Origin: JADMJV01 sp964649085
GTDB lineage: Bacteria; Vulcanimicrobiota; Xenobia; Xenobiales; JADMJV01
Reading direction: 5' to 3'
Assembly: GCA_964649085.1 (NCBI GenBank)
Contig: CAZYPN010000007.1
Location: 120,400-184,399 of the forward strand
Length of the DNA: 64,000 bases
This document shows, in pieces, positions 17,303 to 25,163 of this stretch (its first letter is position 1; each line of letters starts with the position of its first letter). The translations under genes and the position numbers were made by a program. The notes under the pieces are model-generated. The model was not told the DNA's origin. It did not search any database and saw nothing but the letters and a program-made list of their open reading frames with translations.

Positions 17303-17625
17303 GGGTTCTGGCCCTGCTCATCCTGACGGTCAGCCTGGCAGAACTACCGCGTGACCTGCACTTTTGCCGCTTGGGCCTGGCCCAGGATCCCCCCCTGGTG
17401 GTGGGGATGACCATCAAAATCGGCTCTGGCCTGTTGGCAGCGGGGGGGGTTTTTCGGGCCTGGAAACCGGGCTTTGCCCTGTTGCTGGTGTGGTGCTTTC
17501 AGGGCGCCTTGATCGCGGCCGGAGAATGGCTGGGACAGGGCTTCAACCTGCCGGCCCTGGCCTCGCTGCTGGCGCGCGGGCTGGTTCTGTGGCTGGGTTT
17601 CAAGGCTCGCCGCCAGGTCGGTTAG
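17290..17625 (+). CDS. small membrane protein
   Basis: 111 residues from GTG 17290, overlapping the HipA-like stop by 13 bases, so probably in the same operon. Three hydrophobic helices (about 2-20, 35-56, 60-105) make up most of the protein. Its stop overlaps the convergent YiiX-type gene by four bases. No family recognised. Whether it works with the HipBA pair or simply sits next to it is unknown. Confidence 0.6.
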   Translation: MQLLRVLALLILTVSLAELPRDLHFCRLGLAQDPPLVVGMTIKIGSGLLAAGGVFRAWKPGFALLLVWCFQGALIAAGEWLGQGFNLPALASLLARGLVLWLGFKARRQVG

Positions 17626-18491
17626 TGCTTACCCTCGCGCAGTTCGTGGATGCTGGGCAGGTAGTGACCCGTTTGGATCTTGTTACCGACCAGAATCGAA
17701 CCCACCAGGCCAGCAGCGCCCCCAAGCGCCGCACCGCCCAGGCCCGAAAGCATCGCGCCAGCGACGCCGCCCGCCAAAGCCGAAGTGGCCAGCGGCCAGT
17801 AGGTCAGCTTGTTCTTCCAATAGTGACTGCCGTCGTCGTGAATGCGCTCGGCTCCAGGAGTGTGCAGGAAGGCATCGGGAGCGATCGCCACCTTGCCCAA
17901 AAGCCTGTCACGGGGGATCTGTAGCTCGGGAGCGGCGCTCTCCAGGGCCTTGGTGACCAACTCGGAACAGTAGAACTCGTCCTCGGTTGCGGTGTTGAAC
18001 ACGCCGTCGTAGCTCTTGCCGAGGTGCTGCTGGCAATAATCGGTGGCGCGGGCGGCCTGGGCATCATCGAGCCCGAGGCGCACAATGGCAACTTTGAAGC
18101 GACCGTCGAAGAATTCGTCGAGCTTCACCTTTTGCACGCCTTCGCCAACCGCCTCGTAGACGTGGCCATCGTTGCCCAGAATCGCCGCGTGGGTATAGTT
18201 GGAACGCACCGTCCAGAACTCCATACGGGCCCAACCGGGGTAGGCCATGTCGGCGGTCAGAATCACGTCGCCTGGCTTCATTTTCGAGCACAGGTCTTGC
18301 GACTGCTCGGGGCTCATCTCAGGGTGGGTAGGAGGGATGCGACGCCCCATGAAACCCAGCACGGCTCCGGCCGCGGCTTTCCCCAGACTAAAGCCGTCTT
18401 TCGGCTGCTCGGGCGGAGGGGGGGCCTGCTCCTGATTACGGGTACGCAGGCCGAGACTGGAAGGCTGGTGCTGAAGCGACTGGAGTTTCAT
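17622..18491 (-). CDS. YiiX/NlpC-P60-like cysteine peptidase with membrane segment
   Basis: 289 residues from ATG 18491 with a GGGAGAG site upstream. The leader resembles those of the paralogues at 13887 and 14798: 'MKLQSLQHQPSSLG' followed by four prolines. The core fits the YiiX group of NlpC/P60-type folds: 'PGDVILTADM', catalytic His in 'YTHAAILG', then 'KSYDGVFN' and catalytic Cys in 'EFYCSELV'. A Gly/Ala-rich hydrophobic segment (about 242-270) precedes a short C-terminus. The enzyme may hydrolyse amide or acyl bonds in envelope components; the substrate is unknown. Confidence 0.75.
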   Translation of the reverse strand: MKLQSLQHQPSSLGLRTRNQEQAPPPPEQPKDGFSLGKAAAGAVLGFMGRRIPPTHPEMSPEQSQDLCSKMKPGDVILTADMAYPGWARMEFWTVRSNYTHAAILGNDGHVYEAVGEGVQKVKLDEFFDGRFKVAIVRLGLDDAQAARATDYCQQHLGKSYDGVFNTATEDEFYCSELVTKALESAAPELQIPRDRLLGKVAIAPDAFLHTPGAERIHDDGSHYWKNKLTYWPLATSALAGGVAGAMLSGLGGAALGGAAGLVGSILVGNKIQTGHYLPSIHELREGKH

Positions 18492-18578
18492 AAGGCTCTC
18501 CCTGGTTCTCACGGTGAACCCGTTTGAACTCTATTTTTCCAGACTATGAAGCAGCTGGCTGAAAAAAAGCTGTACGCC

Positions 18579-18607
18579 TTGACAGGCACTTTTTTGTGCG
18601 TTTATAC
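18579..18607 (+). promoter_or_regulatory. sigma70 promoter of rplM-rpsI
   Basis: TTGACA (18579-18584), 17-base spacer, TTATAC (18602-18607), about 50 bases before rplM. The spacer contains GCAC-TTTTTT-GTGC, a small inverted repeat. A GGAGG ribosome binding site follows at 18647-18651. Confidence 0.8.
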
Positions 18608-18657
18608 TCGCGTCTCTGCAATCGCAGATATTCGCCCGAGCGGCGTGGAGGAATCGT

Positions 18658-19092
18658 ATGAAGACTCTGGCCTTGAGACCAGAAGATATGACGCGAGAGT
18701 GGTTTGTGGTAGACGCCGCTGGTAAAACCGTGGGACGACTGGCCACCGATATCGCCCGAGTGCTCATCGGCAAGCACAAGCCGGCCTACTCTCTCAATCA
18801 GGATGCTGGCGACTTCGTCATCGTCATCAACGCCGACAAGGTTGAGTTCACCGGCAACAAATGGCTGCAGAAGGAGTACGTTCGTCACTCCGGCTACCCC
18901 GGCGGGCTGAGCAGCACCCAGGCCAGTCACGTCAGGGACAAGCACCCGACCCGTATTCTCGAGTTGGCCGTGCGTGGCATGCTTCCCAAGAACCGCCACC
19001 GCGACAGCCGTATGACCCGCCTGAAGCTCTATGCTCAACCCCAACATCAGCACGCTGCTCAGCAACCCAAGCCGTTGCCCAGCGCGAATTAA
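18658..19092 (+). CDS. rplM: 50S ribosomal protein L13
   Basis: 144 residues, normal length. Recognised by 'EWFVVDAAGKTVGRLATDIARVLIGKHK', 'GDFVIVINADK' and 'AVRGMLPKNR' in the expected order (the first in separate parts of the N-terminus). L13 is an early assembly protein of the large subunit that binds 23S rRNA. It has its own promoter at 18579 and a strong Shine-Dalgarno site, and is followed by rpsI after 13 bases, the conserved bacterial pairing. Confidence 0.97.
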   Translation: MKTLALRPEDMTREWFVVDAAGKTVGRLATDIARVLIGKHKPAYSLNQDAGDFVIVINADKVEFTGNKWLQKEYVRHSGYPGGLSSTQASHVRDKHPTRILELAVRGMLPKNRHRDSRMTRLKLYAQPQHQHAAQQPKPLPSAN

Positions 19093-19105
19093 GAGGTAAT
19101 CGATC

Positions 19106-19519
19106 GTGGCTAAAGTTCAAATCAACCTTGGCGCAATCACCTTCTCGGCCACCGGCCGACGCAAGCGGGCCGTGGCTCGAGTGCGACTGGTTCCGGGAGA
19201 CGGAAAGGTGTTTGTCAACAACCGTCCTTACGACGAGTATTTCAACCGTCAGACGCAGTTGTTGCTGGTTCGCCAGCCGCTCGACGGCACCAACACGCTG
19301 GGCAAGTTCAACGTGTTTGCGCGCATCCACGGTGGCGGCGTCAACGGCCAGGCCGGCGCCCTGCGCCACGGCATCGCCCGTGCCCTGGTGCGCTTCGACG
19401 AGAATCTGCGCAGCACGCTGCGCCGAGGCGGCTTCCTGACTCGCGACCCGCGCGAAAAGGAAAGCAAGAAATACGGCCGTAAGCGCGCCCGACGCGGCTT
19501 CCAATGGACCAAGCGATAG
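19106..19519 (+). CDS. rpsI: 30S ribosomal protein S9
   Basis: 137 residues from GTG 19106. 'ATGRRKRAVARVRLVPG' near the N-terminus, 'GGGVNGQAGALRHGIARAL' in the middle and the basic end 'KKYGRKRARRGFQWTKR' are the S9 signatures. The C-terminal Lys-Arg tail reaches the P-site tRNA in the ribosome. Cotranscribed with rplM and followed by an intrinsic terminator. Confidence 0.97.
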   Translation: MAKVQINLGAITFSATGRRKRAVARVRLVPGDGKVFVNNRPYDEYFNRQTQLLLVRQPLDGTNTLGKFNVFARIHGGGVNGQAGALRHGIARALVRFDENLRSTLRRGGFLTRDPREKESKKYGRKRARRGFQWTKR

Positions 19520-19540
19520 TCTCTTTCGAGAGCGAGGAAA

Positions 19541-19567
19541 ACACCCGAGGCCCCTCGGGTGTTTTTG
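19541..19567 (+). terminator. intrinsic terminator of rplM-rpsI
   Basis: A perfect 9-bp stem (ACACCCGAG / CTCGGGTGT) with a 4-base loop, then TTTTT. The next gene's ATG at 19572 lies only about five bases beyond the T-run. Confidence 0.9.
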
Positions 19568-19571
19568 TTTG

Positions 19572-21053
19572 ATGCGACTGGTTACTGGCGCTCAAATGGC
19601 GGAAATCGACCGCCGTACGATTCACGACTTCGGCCTGGACGGTCAGGTCTTGATGGAAGTGGCGGGTCGCTCGCTGGCCCAGTGGCTGGGTCGCCATTGC
19701 CCCAGGGGGGCTCGTGTGGCTTTTCTCTGTGGTCCTGGAAACAACGGCGGCGATGCGCTGGTGGCGGCCCGAGCCTGGGCCGACCTGGGGGGGGCGCCTG
19801 AATGCTTTCTCTTCAGCCAGGAATACCGGGGTGATGCCGCCCTGAACCTGGCACGCGCCCGTCGTTGGAATCTGCCCTTACGTCCTTGGGATGAAGTCCC
19901 TTCGGACTGGGGCCACTATTCGTGGGTGGTCGACGGCCTGTTTGGCACCGGACTCTCCCGTGCCCTGGGCGACGACCTGGCCAGAATGATCGAGTCGCTG
20001 CCGGGCGAGCGCACCCTGGCCATCGACATTCCCTCGGGCGTCCACTCGGCCACGGGCCAGGTGCTGGGTAAGGCGGTACGGGCGACCGCCACCCTGACCT
20101 TCGGATTGCCCAAGCTGGGCCAACTCCTGCCACCCGGCAGTCAGCACTGCGGACACCTGGAAGTGGTTCCCATCGGCTTTCCGCGCAGCCTGACGGAAAG
20201 CGACGAATGGCCCGGGCAGTGGATCACTCCCGACTGGTGTCGTCGCCACTTGCCCAGGCGTGGCTGCGAAACCCACAAGGGCAAAGCGGGTCGTGTGCTG
20301 GTGGTGGCAGGCAGCGCACGCTATCCCGGGGCGGCCGTCCTGGCCACCCTGGGGGCACTGCGGGCGGGAGCCGGCCTGGTCTATACGCTGGCTCCAGCCA
20401 GCGTATTGCAGGCGGTGATGCATCACGCCCCCGAAGCGATCCCTCTCAGCACTTCTCATCCGGATTACTGGACCCTTGCCGACCAGCAGCACCTGCAGGC
20501 TGGATTTGATGTGGCGCTGGTGGGTCCAGGGCTGGGCCAGCAAGAGGAAACGGCCCAGGCCTGTCGGGCCCTGCTGGCGAGTTTTTCGGGCCCCATGGTC
20601 GTCGATGCTGACGGACTGAGCACGCTATCCGAAGGTTCGCTGGCCCTGAGCCCACGAGTGCTGCTTACCCCCCACGTGGGCGAACTCTCGCGCCTGACCC
20701 GGCTGCGAGCCCACGAAATCGAAGCCGATCGACTGCAGGCAGCCCTGAAAGCGGCCCGCAACTATCGCTGCTGCGTGCTGCTCAAGGGTGCCTCCACACT
20801 GGTAACCACCCCGGGCGGAAGCTTTCTACTCAGCAATCAAGGCACCCCTGTGCTGGCCCAGGGGGGAAGCGGCGACGTGCTGGCCGGTGTGGCCGCGGCT
20901 CTCCTGGGGCAAGGACTGGCCGCCCTCGAGGCCGGAGGGCTGGCGGCCGAACTGCACGGACGGGCATCCCGCCTGGCCGAGGTACCGGCCGGGCTGGGCG
21001 CAAGGGCCCTGTGTGAGTGGATCCCACGGGCCTGGAAGCAGTTGTGCGATTGA
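19572..21053 (+). CDS. nnr: bifunctional NAD(P)H-hydrate epimerase / dehydratase
   Basis: 493 residues. The N-terminal half is the YjeF_N epimerase: 'MAEIDRRTIHDFG' and 'CGPGNNGGDALVAAR'. The C-terminal half is the ribokinase-like dehydratase: 'HKGKAGRVLVVAGSARYPGAAVL', with 'VGPGLGQ', 'DADGLSTL', 'TPHVGELSRL' and 'GSGDVLAG'. Together they repair hydrated NADH and NADPH using ADP or ATP. The ATG sits right after the rpsI terminator with no room for a ribosome binding site, so the mRNA may be leaderless or read through from rpsI. A TTG one codon upstream is an alternative. Confidence 0.93.
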   Translation: MRLVTGAQMAEIDRRTIHDFGLDGQVLMEVAGRSLAQWLGRHCPRGARVAFLCGPGNNGGDALVAARAWADLGGAPECFLFSQEYRGDAALNLARARRWNLPLRPWDEVPSDWGHYSWVVDGLFGTGLSRALGDDLARMIESLPGERTLAIDIPSGVHSATGQVLGKAVRATATLTFGLPKLGQLLPPGSQHCGHLEVVPIGFPRSLTESDEWPGQWITPDWCRRHLPRRGCETHKGKAGRVLVVAGSARYPGAAVLATLGALRAGAGLVYTLAPASVLQAVMHHAPEAIPLSTSHPDYWTLADQQHLQAGFDVALVGPGLGQQEETAQACRALLASFSGPMVVDADGLSTLSEGSLALSPRVLLTPHVGELSRLTRLRAHEIEADRLQAALKAARNYRCCVLLKGASTLVTTPGGSFLLSNQGTPVLAQGGSGDVLAGVAAALLGQGLAALEAGGLAAELHGRASRLAEVPAGLGARALCEWIPRAWKQLCD

Positions 21054-21077
21054 CAAGCCCCGGTCAGGGGGTATAAT
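21050..21077 (+). promoter_or_regulatory. consensus sigma70 promoter of rpoZ
   Basis: TTGACA (21050-21055) and TATAAT (21072-21077), both perfect consensus hexamers, 16 bases apart. The -35 box overlaps the last codon and stop of nnr. AAGGAG lies before rpoZ. Confidence 0.9.
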
Positions 21078-21123
21078 CAGCATTCGTTTTCTTGTCTACA
21101 TAGATTGAAGGAGCTCAAAAATT

Positions 21124-21381
21124 ATGCTGGTGGAACCCAATCTCGACGTGATGTTGCACGATAAACGGGTGGGCAACAAATTCGCCCTGGTCACGCTGGC
21201 GCTAAAGCGAGCCCGCCAGATCAACGATGGCAGTCCGGCCCTGGTACCTCTCTCCCGGCCCAAAAAGCCGGTGAGCCAGGCCCTGGAAGAAATCTTTGAC
21301 CATCAGGTTACGGCCATTGAGGCGCCCCCCGATGAGGGTCCCCGCTTCTCGGTAGAAACCGCGGAAAACGCAGGCGCCTGA
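21124..21381 (+). CDS. rpoZ: RNA polymerase omega subunit
   Basis: 85 residues. 'VGNKFALVTLALKRARQIN' and 'KPVSQALEEI' match the conserved core of omega, which helps the beta-prime subunit fold and assemble. The C-terminal tail is acidic and variable as in other bacteria. It has a near-perfect promoter and the PilT-like gene starts two bases after its stop, so the two are cotranscribed. Confidence 0.88.
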   Translation: MLVEPNLDVMLHDKRVGNKFALVTLALKRARQINDGSPALVPLSRPKKPVSQALEEIFDHQVTAIEAPPDEGPRFSVETAENAGA

Positions 21382-21382
21382 C

Positions 21383-22597
21383 TTGACCTCAGACCTGGAC
21401 GCCGGGGGGAATTCGGACCCGCTGGCTCGGGCCGCTCTTGCCATGGAGCAGTTCCTGGGCTTTTCTGCCAGCAATCAGCTCCCCTACAACATTTCCCAGT
21501 TGCTGGGGGTGGCCATCAAACACGGGGGCAGCCTGTTGCATCTCAACCCGGGCAGCCCCCCGACGGTTCGCATCCAGGATGAACTGGTCAGCATCGGCAG
21601 CGGCGCGCTGACGCGAGAGCAATGCTCCCACCTGGTCATGTCGATGTTGAACCCGCAGCAGCGCGACTGGCTGTGGCAGGGGCGCGAGGTGAACTTCACC
21701 TATCAGGATGCCAACCTGGGCGGCTTTCGCCTGCATGCCTACCTGGACCGGGCCTGCCCGAGCGCCTCACTGCAGCAGATCATCACTCAAATCCCCAGAC
21801 TGATCGACCTCAACCTCTCCAATGGAGCGGTAGAACGCTTCCTCAGCGAGCCCTCAGGCTTGATGTTGTTATGCGGGCGCCCCCGCTGTGGCAAAATCAA
21901 CACTTTTGCCGCATTGCTGAGTTACATCAATCAGAATCGGAAGGTTCGCATCGTTTCGGTTGAACCCCAGATCCACATCCACCACGCAGCCGGACAGGGA
22001 ACCCTGATCCAGCGAGAGGTCGGCGTCGACACCCAGGGCTTCGCTCAAGCCGTGCGCCAGGCACGCAACCAGGATCCCGATATTCTGGCCGTAGGAGCCA
22101 TACCCGACCGGGAAACCGCCGAGGCTCTCATCCAGGAAGCGGCCTCCGGTCGATTGGTGATCGCCCTGATGGACGCCGCCAACTGTGCCAACGCCGTGGA
22201 ACAATACACCCGCGCTGTTTACTCCGAAGACGGCCGGGGACTCACCCGGCTCGGCCATGTGGTGCGACTGGTGGTATGCCAACACCTCGTCAATCGAGCC
22301 GACAATCGTGGCAAAGCGCCCGCCTTCGAAATTCTCGAAGGCACTCCCGAGGTTCAGCGCGCCATCGCCACCGCCGATACCACCAGTCTGTACCACATCA
22401 TGCGCGAAGAGGGAATGCAGACGCTGGGTCGTCACCTGAGTCGACTGCTGGAAGTGGGCTGGATCACCCAGGACGAGGCCCTGCAGCACGTAGACGTGTC
22501 GGAACTGGAAATCGAAACCCCCGAGTATACGGCCTATGACGAGCCTACGCCGGGTCCGAGCCTGGATGACACCGCGCCCCTGATGAACTGGCTGTAA
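21383..22597 (+). CDS. PilT-like protein with degenerate ATPase motifs
   Basis: 404 residues from a TTG just after rpoZ. The fold of a type IV pilus retraction ATPase is traceable from end to end: 'IKHGGSLLHLNPGSPPTVRI' corresponds to the 'GASDLHL' start of PilT, and 'ARNQDPDILAVGAIPDRETA' to its Walker B block. The working residues are changed. Walker A is 'GRPRCGKINT' (165-174; Ser/Thr after Lys is Ile), the Asp box is 'SVEPQIHIH', 'GEMRD' is 'GAIPD' so the catalytic Glu is Ala, and the His box 'TLHT' is 'ALMD'. Walker Lys171 remains, so nucleotide binding is possible, but hydrolysis is unlikely. Possibly a structural partner of an active pilus motor encoded elsewhere. Confidence 0.75.
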   Translation: MTSDLDAGGNSDPLARAALAMEQFLGFSASNQLPYNISQLLGVAIKHGGSLLHLNPGSPPTVRIQDELVSIGSGALTREQCSHLVMSMLNPQQRDWLWQGREVNFTYQDANLGGFRLHAYLDRACPSASLQQIITQIPRLIDLNLSNGAVERFLSEPSGLMLLCGRPRCGKINTFAALLSYINQNRKVRIVSVEPQIHIHHAAGQGTLIQREVGVDTQGFAQAVRQARNQDPDILAVGAIPDRETAEALIQEAASGRLVIALMDAANCANAVEQYTRAVYSEDGRGLTRLGHVVRLVVCQHLVNRADNRGKAPAFEILEGTPEVQRAIATADTTSLYHIMREEGMQTLGRHLSRLLEVGWITQDEALQHVDVSELEIETPEYTAYDEPTPGPSLDDTAPLMNWL

Positions 22598-22639
22598 TTT
22601 AATTGAAGGACTTTCATTTGTAGCTGGGAACCTGCTTCT

Positions 22640-25075
22640 ATGCAAGCCGCAGCGGGTTCGGCTGAGATTCCTCCATCTCGTCCCAAGAGGGACAAGAATC
22701 TGGCCCGAAAAGTCAAGAAAAAACCGGGCCAGGCCCCCGAGAGTCCCCAGAATTCCTGGTGGGACGATCGCTGGCACTGGCTGGGCCTGGGCCTGGTCGG
22801 CGGAGTGTGTCCTTTTCTTGGGGTTTCGCTCACCTTGCCGAGCTGGACCGGCAGCGCCGGTTCCTGGATCTCCCAGCATCTCTACAGTAGCTTTGGCGTT
22901 TCGGCCGTGTTGCTTCCGGGGGTTGCAGGTTCGGTCGGCATGCATCTCTTGCTGCCTCGCGCCAAGCGTCCTCTCCAGCTCAGCTGGGCTCCCACCCTGC
23001 TGTGGCTCGACCTGGTGTGGATCTCTCAAAGAATGGGTTCGCAGGGCGGCGGCCTGGGATTGGCCTGGGATTCGCTGGTGGTATCCTGGGTAGGGCCCCT
23101 GGGGTCGTGGATGGCTGCCGGCCTGGGGCTGTCGGCCTCGCTGCTGGCGGTGTGCCGAATTCCCCTTACCCAGGCCGTGCGCCAGCTGTCGGATGGCTTC
23201 GTGGCCGGCCTCGAACGCGGCGTAACCTGGGCCGCCAATGTGCACATTCCGGTGCCCAGGTTGCCCCAGCCTCGCCTGGCATTGCCCGCTGGGAGCCCCG
23301 AGCCTCCGCCGGTTGCAGGCACGGAAAAACCACCCGTCCCCCGACTTCTTTCCATCGAAAGTTCTCCACCGTCTCTCGAAGAAGCTTCGATTGAGTCAGA
23401 AGATCCCTCGGAGGAGCCCTTTGACGGTTCTTTTGATGACCTCGAGGAAGACGAGCCCGAGCTGGATTCGCAAGAGAGTTCTGAAGAGGACGACTTTGAG
23501 GAAGACGAGCCTGAAGCGGAGCTGCTACCCGAACCCGAACCGCCCCAGGTCGAGGGCGTCGACGCTTCGCCCCCCGAAGTCCACGAGGCCCTGCCGGTAT
23601 ACGAAGAATCGGACGGGCAGCTGCGGCTTTTCCCGGGGGCTCAAGCCGCCCCCGTGGCGGTAACCTACAAGCTGCCCCCCCTCTCGCTGCTCAACGAGCT
23701 GCCCCTGAGCAGCGCCCGCCCGGTGATCGAGGACAAGTCGCACGCTTTGCTCGACGCTCTGGCCAGCTTCGGGGTTCAGGCCAGTCTGCTGGCCATTGTG
23801 CAGGGCCCTACCGTAACTCGCTACGAGCTGCAACCGGCCCGAGGCGTCAAGGTCAGCCGATTTACCTCGCTGACCAACGACATCGCTCTGGCCCTGGCGG
23901 CCAAGGCGGTGCGCATCGAGGCGCCCATTCCCGGCAAGGCCGCCATCGGCATCGAGATCCCCAACGAGCAGACCGAAATGGTCACGCTGCGGGAAATTCT
24001 GGCCGCCCCCAAGTTCCGCAAATCCCAGGGGATGAGCATTGCGCTGGGCAAGGACCTGAGCGGCAATCCCACCTTTGCCGGACTGCAGAAAATGCCTCAC
24101 CTGCTGGTGGCCGGCACCACCGGATCGGGCAAATCGGTGTGCATCAACGCGCTCATCATGAGTTTGCTCTACCGCTTTACCCCTCGAGAATTGCAGTTGC
24201 TGATGATCGACCCCAAGCAGGTCGAACTGTCGATTTATGAGGGCATTCCCCACCTGATCACGCTGGCTCGCGGGGCTGGTGACGGCAAAAACGAGGGAGC
24301 CATCATTTGCGACCCCAAAAGAGCGGCGCTGGCTCTGGCCCAGGTGGTCGAGTTGATGGAGCAACGCTACTCGCTGTTCGCGGCCGCACGGGTGCGCAAT
24401 CTCGACGAATACAATCAAACCCAAAATGAGGCCCTGCCCTGGGTGGTGGTTATCATTGACGAACTGGCCGACCTCATGATGGTCGCCAGCAAGTCGGTGG
24501 AGACTTCGATTTGTCGTATTGCCCAGAAGGCGCGCGCGGCCGGAATCCACCTGGTGCTGGCCACACAGCGCCCCTCGGCCGACGTGATCACCGGCCTGAT
24601 CAAAGTCAACGTGCCGAGCCGCATCGCCTTTGCGGTGTCGAGTCAGGTGGACTCGCGGGTGATTCTCGACACCGGCGGCGCCGAACAGCTGCTGGGCAAA
24701 GGCGACATGCTGTTTTGTCCTGTGGACGCCTCCGATCCTCGCCGACTGCAGGGCTGTTTCGTCACCAATGAAGAAATTCTGCGGGTGGTTGAATGGTGGC
24801 GAGCGCAGGGCTCACCCGAAAACCTTATTCAACTTCAGGTTGGAGAAGTGGCCGAAGAGGCTGCCGACGAGGGCGATGAGGGCGACGACTCGGCTCTGGT
24901 AGAACAGGCCCTGCAGGTGGTGGTGCGCCGACAGCAGGCTTCCGCCTCGTTGCTGCAAACCGAGCTGAAGGTTGGATACGCTCGGGCGCGTCGCCTGATC
25001 TACCTGATGGAAAAGAAGGGCTACATCGGCCCGGCCGAGGGTAGCAAACCCCGAAAAATCCTGGTCTCTGGCTGA
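22640..25075 (+). CDS. ftsK: DNA translocase FtsK/SpoIIIE
   Basis: 811 residues. N-terminal membrane helices lie between about residues 50 and 170, followed by an acidic Pro/Glu-rich linker (about 230-330). The motor has Walker A 'AGTTGSGKSVCIN', 'LMIDPKQVELSIYEGIPHL' and 'VVIIDELADLMM' with 'ATQRPSADVITGLIK'. The C-terminal gamma winged helix ('LLQTELKVGYARARRLIYLME') would read the KOPS-type DNA polarity signal. It pumps DNA at the division septum and helps resolve chromosome dimers. Confidence 0.95.
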   Translation: MQAAAGSAEIPPSRPKRDKNLARKVKKKPGQAPESPQNSWWDDRWHWLGLGLVGGVCPFLGVSLTLPSWTGSAGSWISQHLYSSFGVSAVLLPGVAGSVGMHLLLPRAKRPLQLSWAPTLLWLDLVWISQRMGSQGGGLGLAWDSLVVSWVGPLGSWMAAGLGLSASLLAVCRIPLTQAVRQLSDGFVAGLERGVTWAANVHIPVPRLPQPRLALPAGSPEPPPVAGTEKPPVPRLLSIESSPPSLEEASIESEDPSEEPFDGSFDDLEEDEPELDSQESSEEDDFEEDEPEAELLPEPEPPQVEGVDASPPEVHEALPVYEESDGQLRLFPGAQAAPVAVTYKLPPLSLLNELPLSSARPVIEDKSHALLDALASFGVQASLLAIVQGPTVTRYELQPARGVKVSRFTSLTNDIALALAAKAVRIEAPIPGKAAIGIEIPNEQTEMVTLREILAAPKFRKSQGMSIALGKDLSGNPTFAGLQKMPHLLVAGTTGSGKSVCINALIMSLLYRFTPRELQLLMIDPKQVELSIYEGIPHLITLARGAGDGKNEGAIICDPKRAALALAQVVELMEQRYSLFAAARVRNLDEYNQTQNEALPWVVVIIDELADLMMVASKSVETSICRIAQKARAAGIHLVLATQRPSADVITGLIKVNVPSRIAFAVSSQVDSRVILDTGGAEQLLGKGDMLFCPVDASDPRRLQGCFVTNEEILRVVEWWRAQGSPENLIQLQVGEVAEEAADEGDEGDDSALVEQALQVVVRRQQASASLLQTELKVGYARARRLIYLMEKKGYIGPAEGSKPRKILVSG

Positions 25076-25163
25076 CTTCAAAACGCCTGGTTTGCCAAAA
25101 CACCCCCGACTTTGCTAAGGTACGAACTGTCTCTCGAGACCAGCCTGTGCAAAGGGTAGCCTT

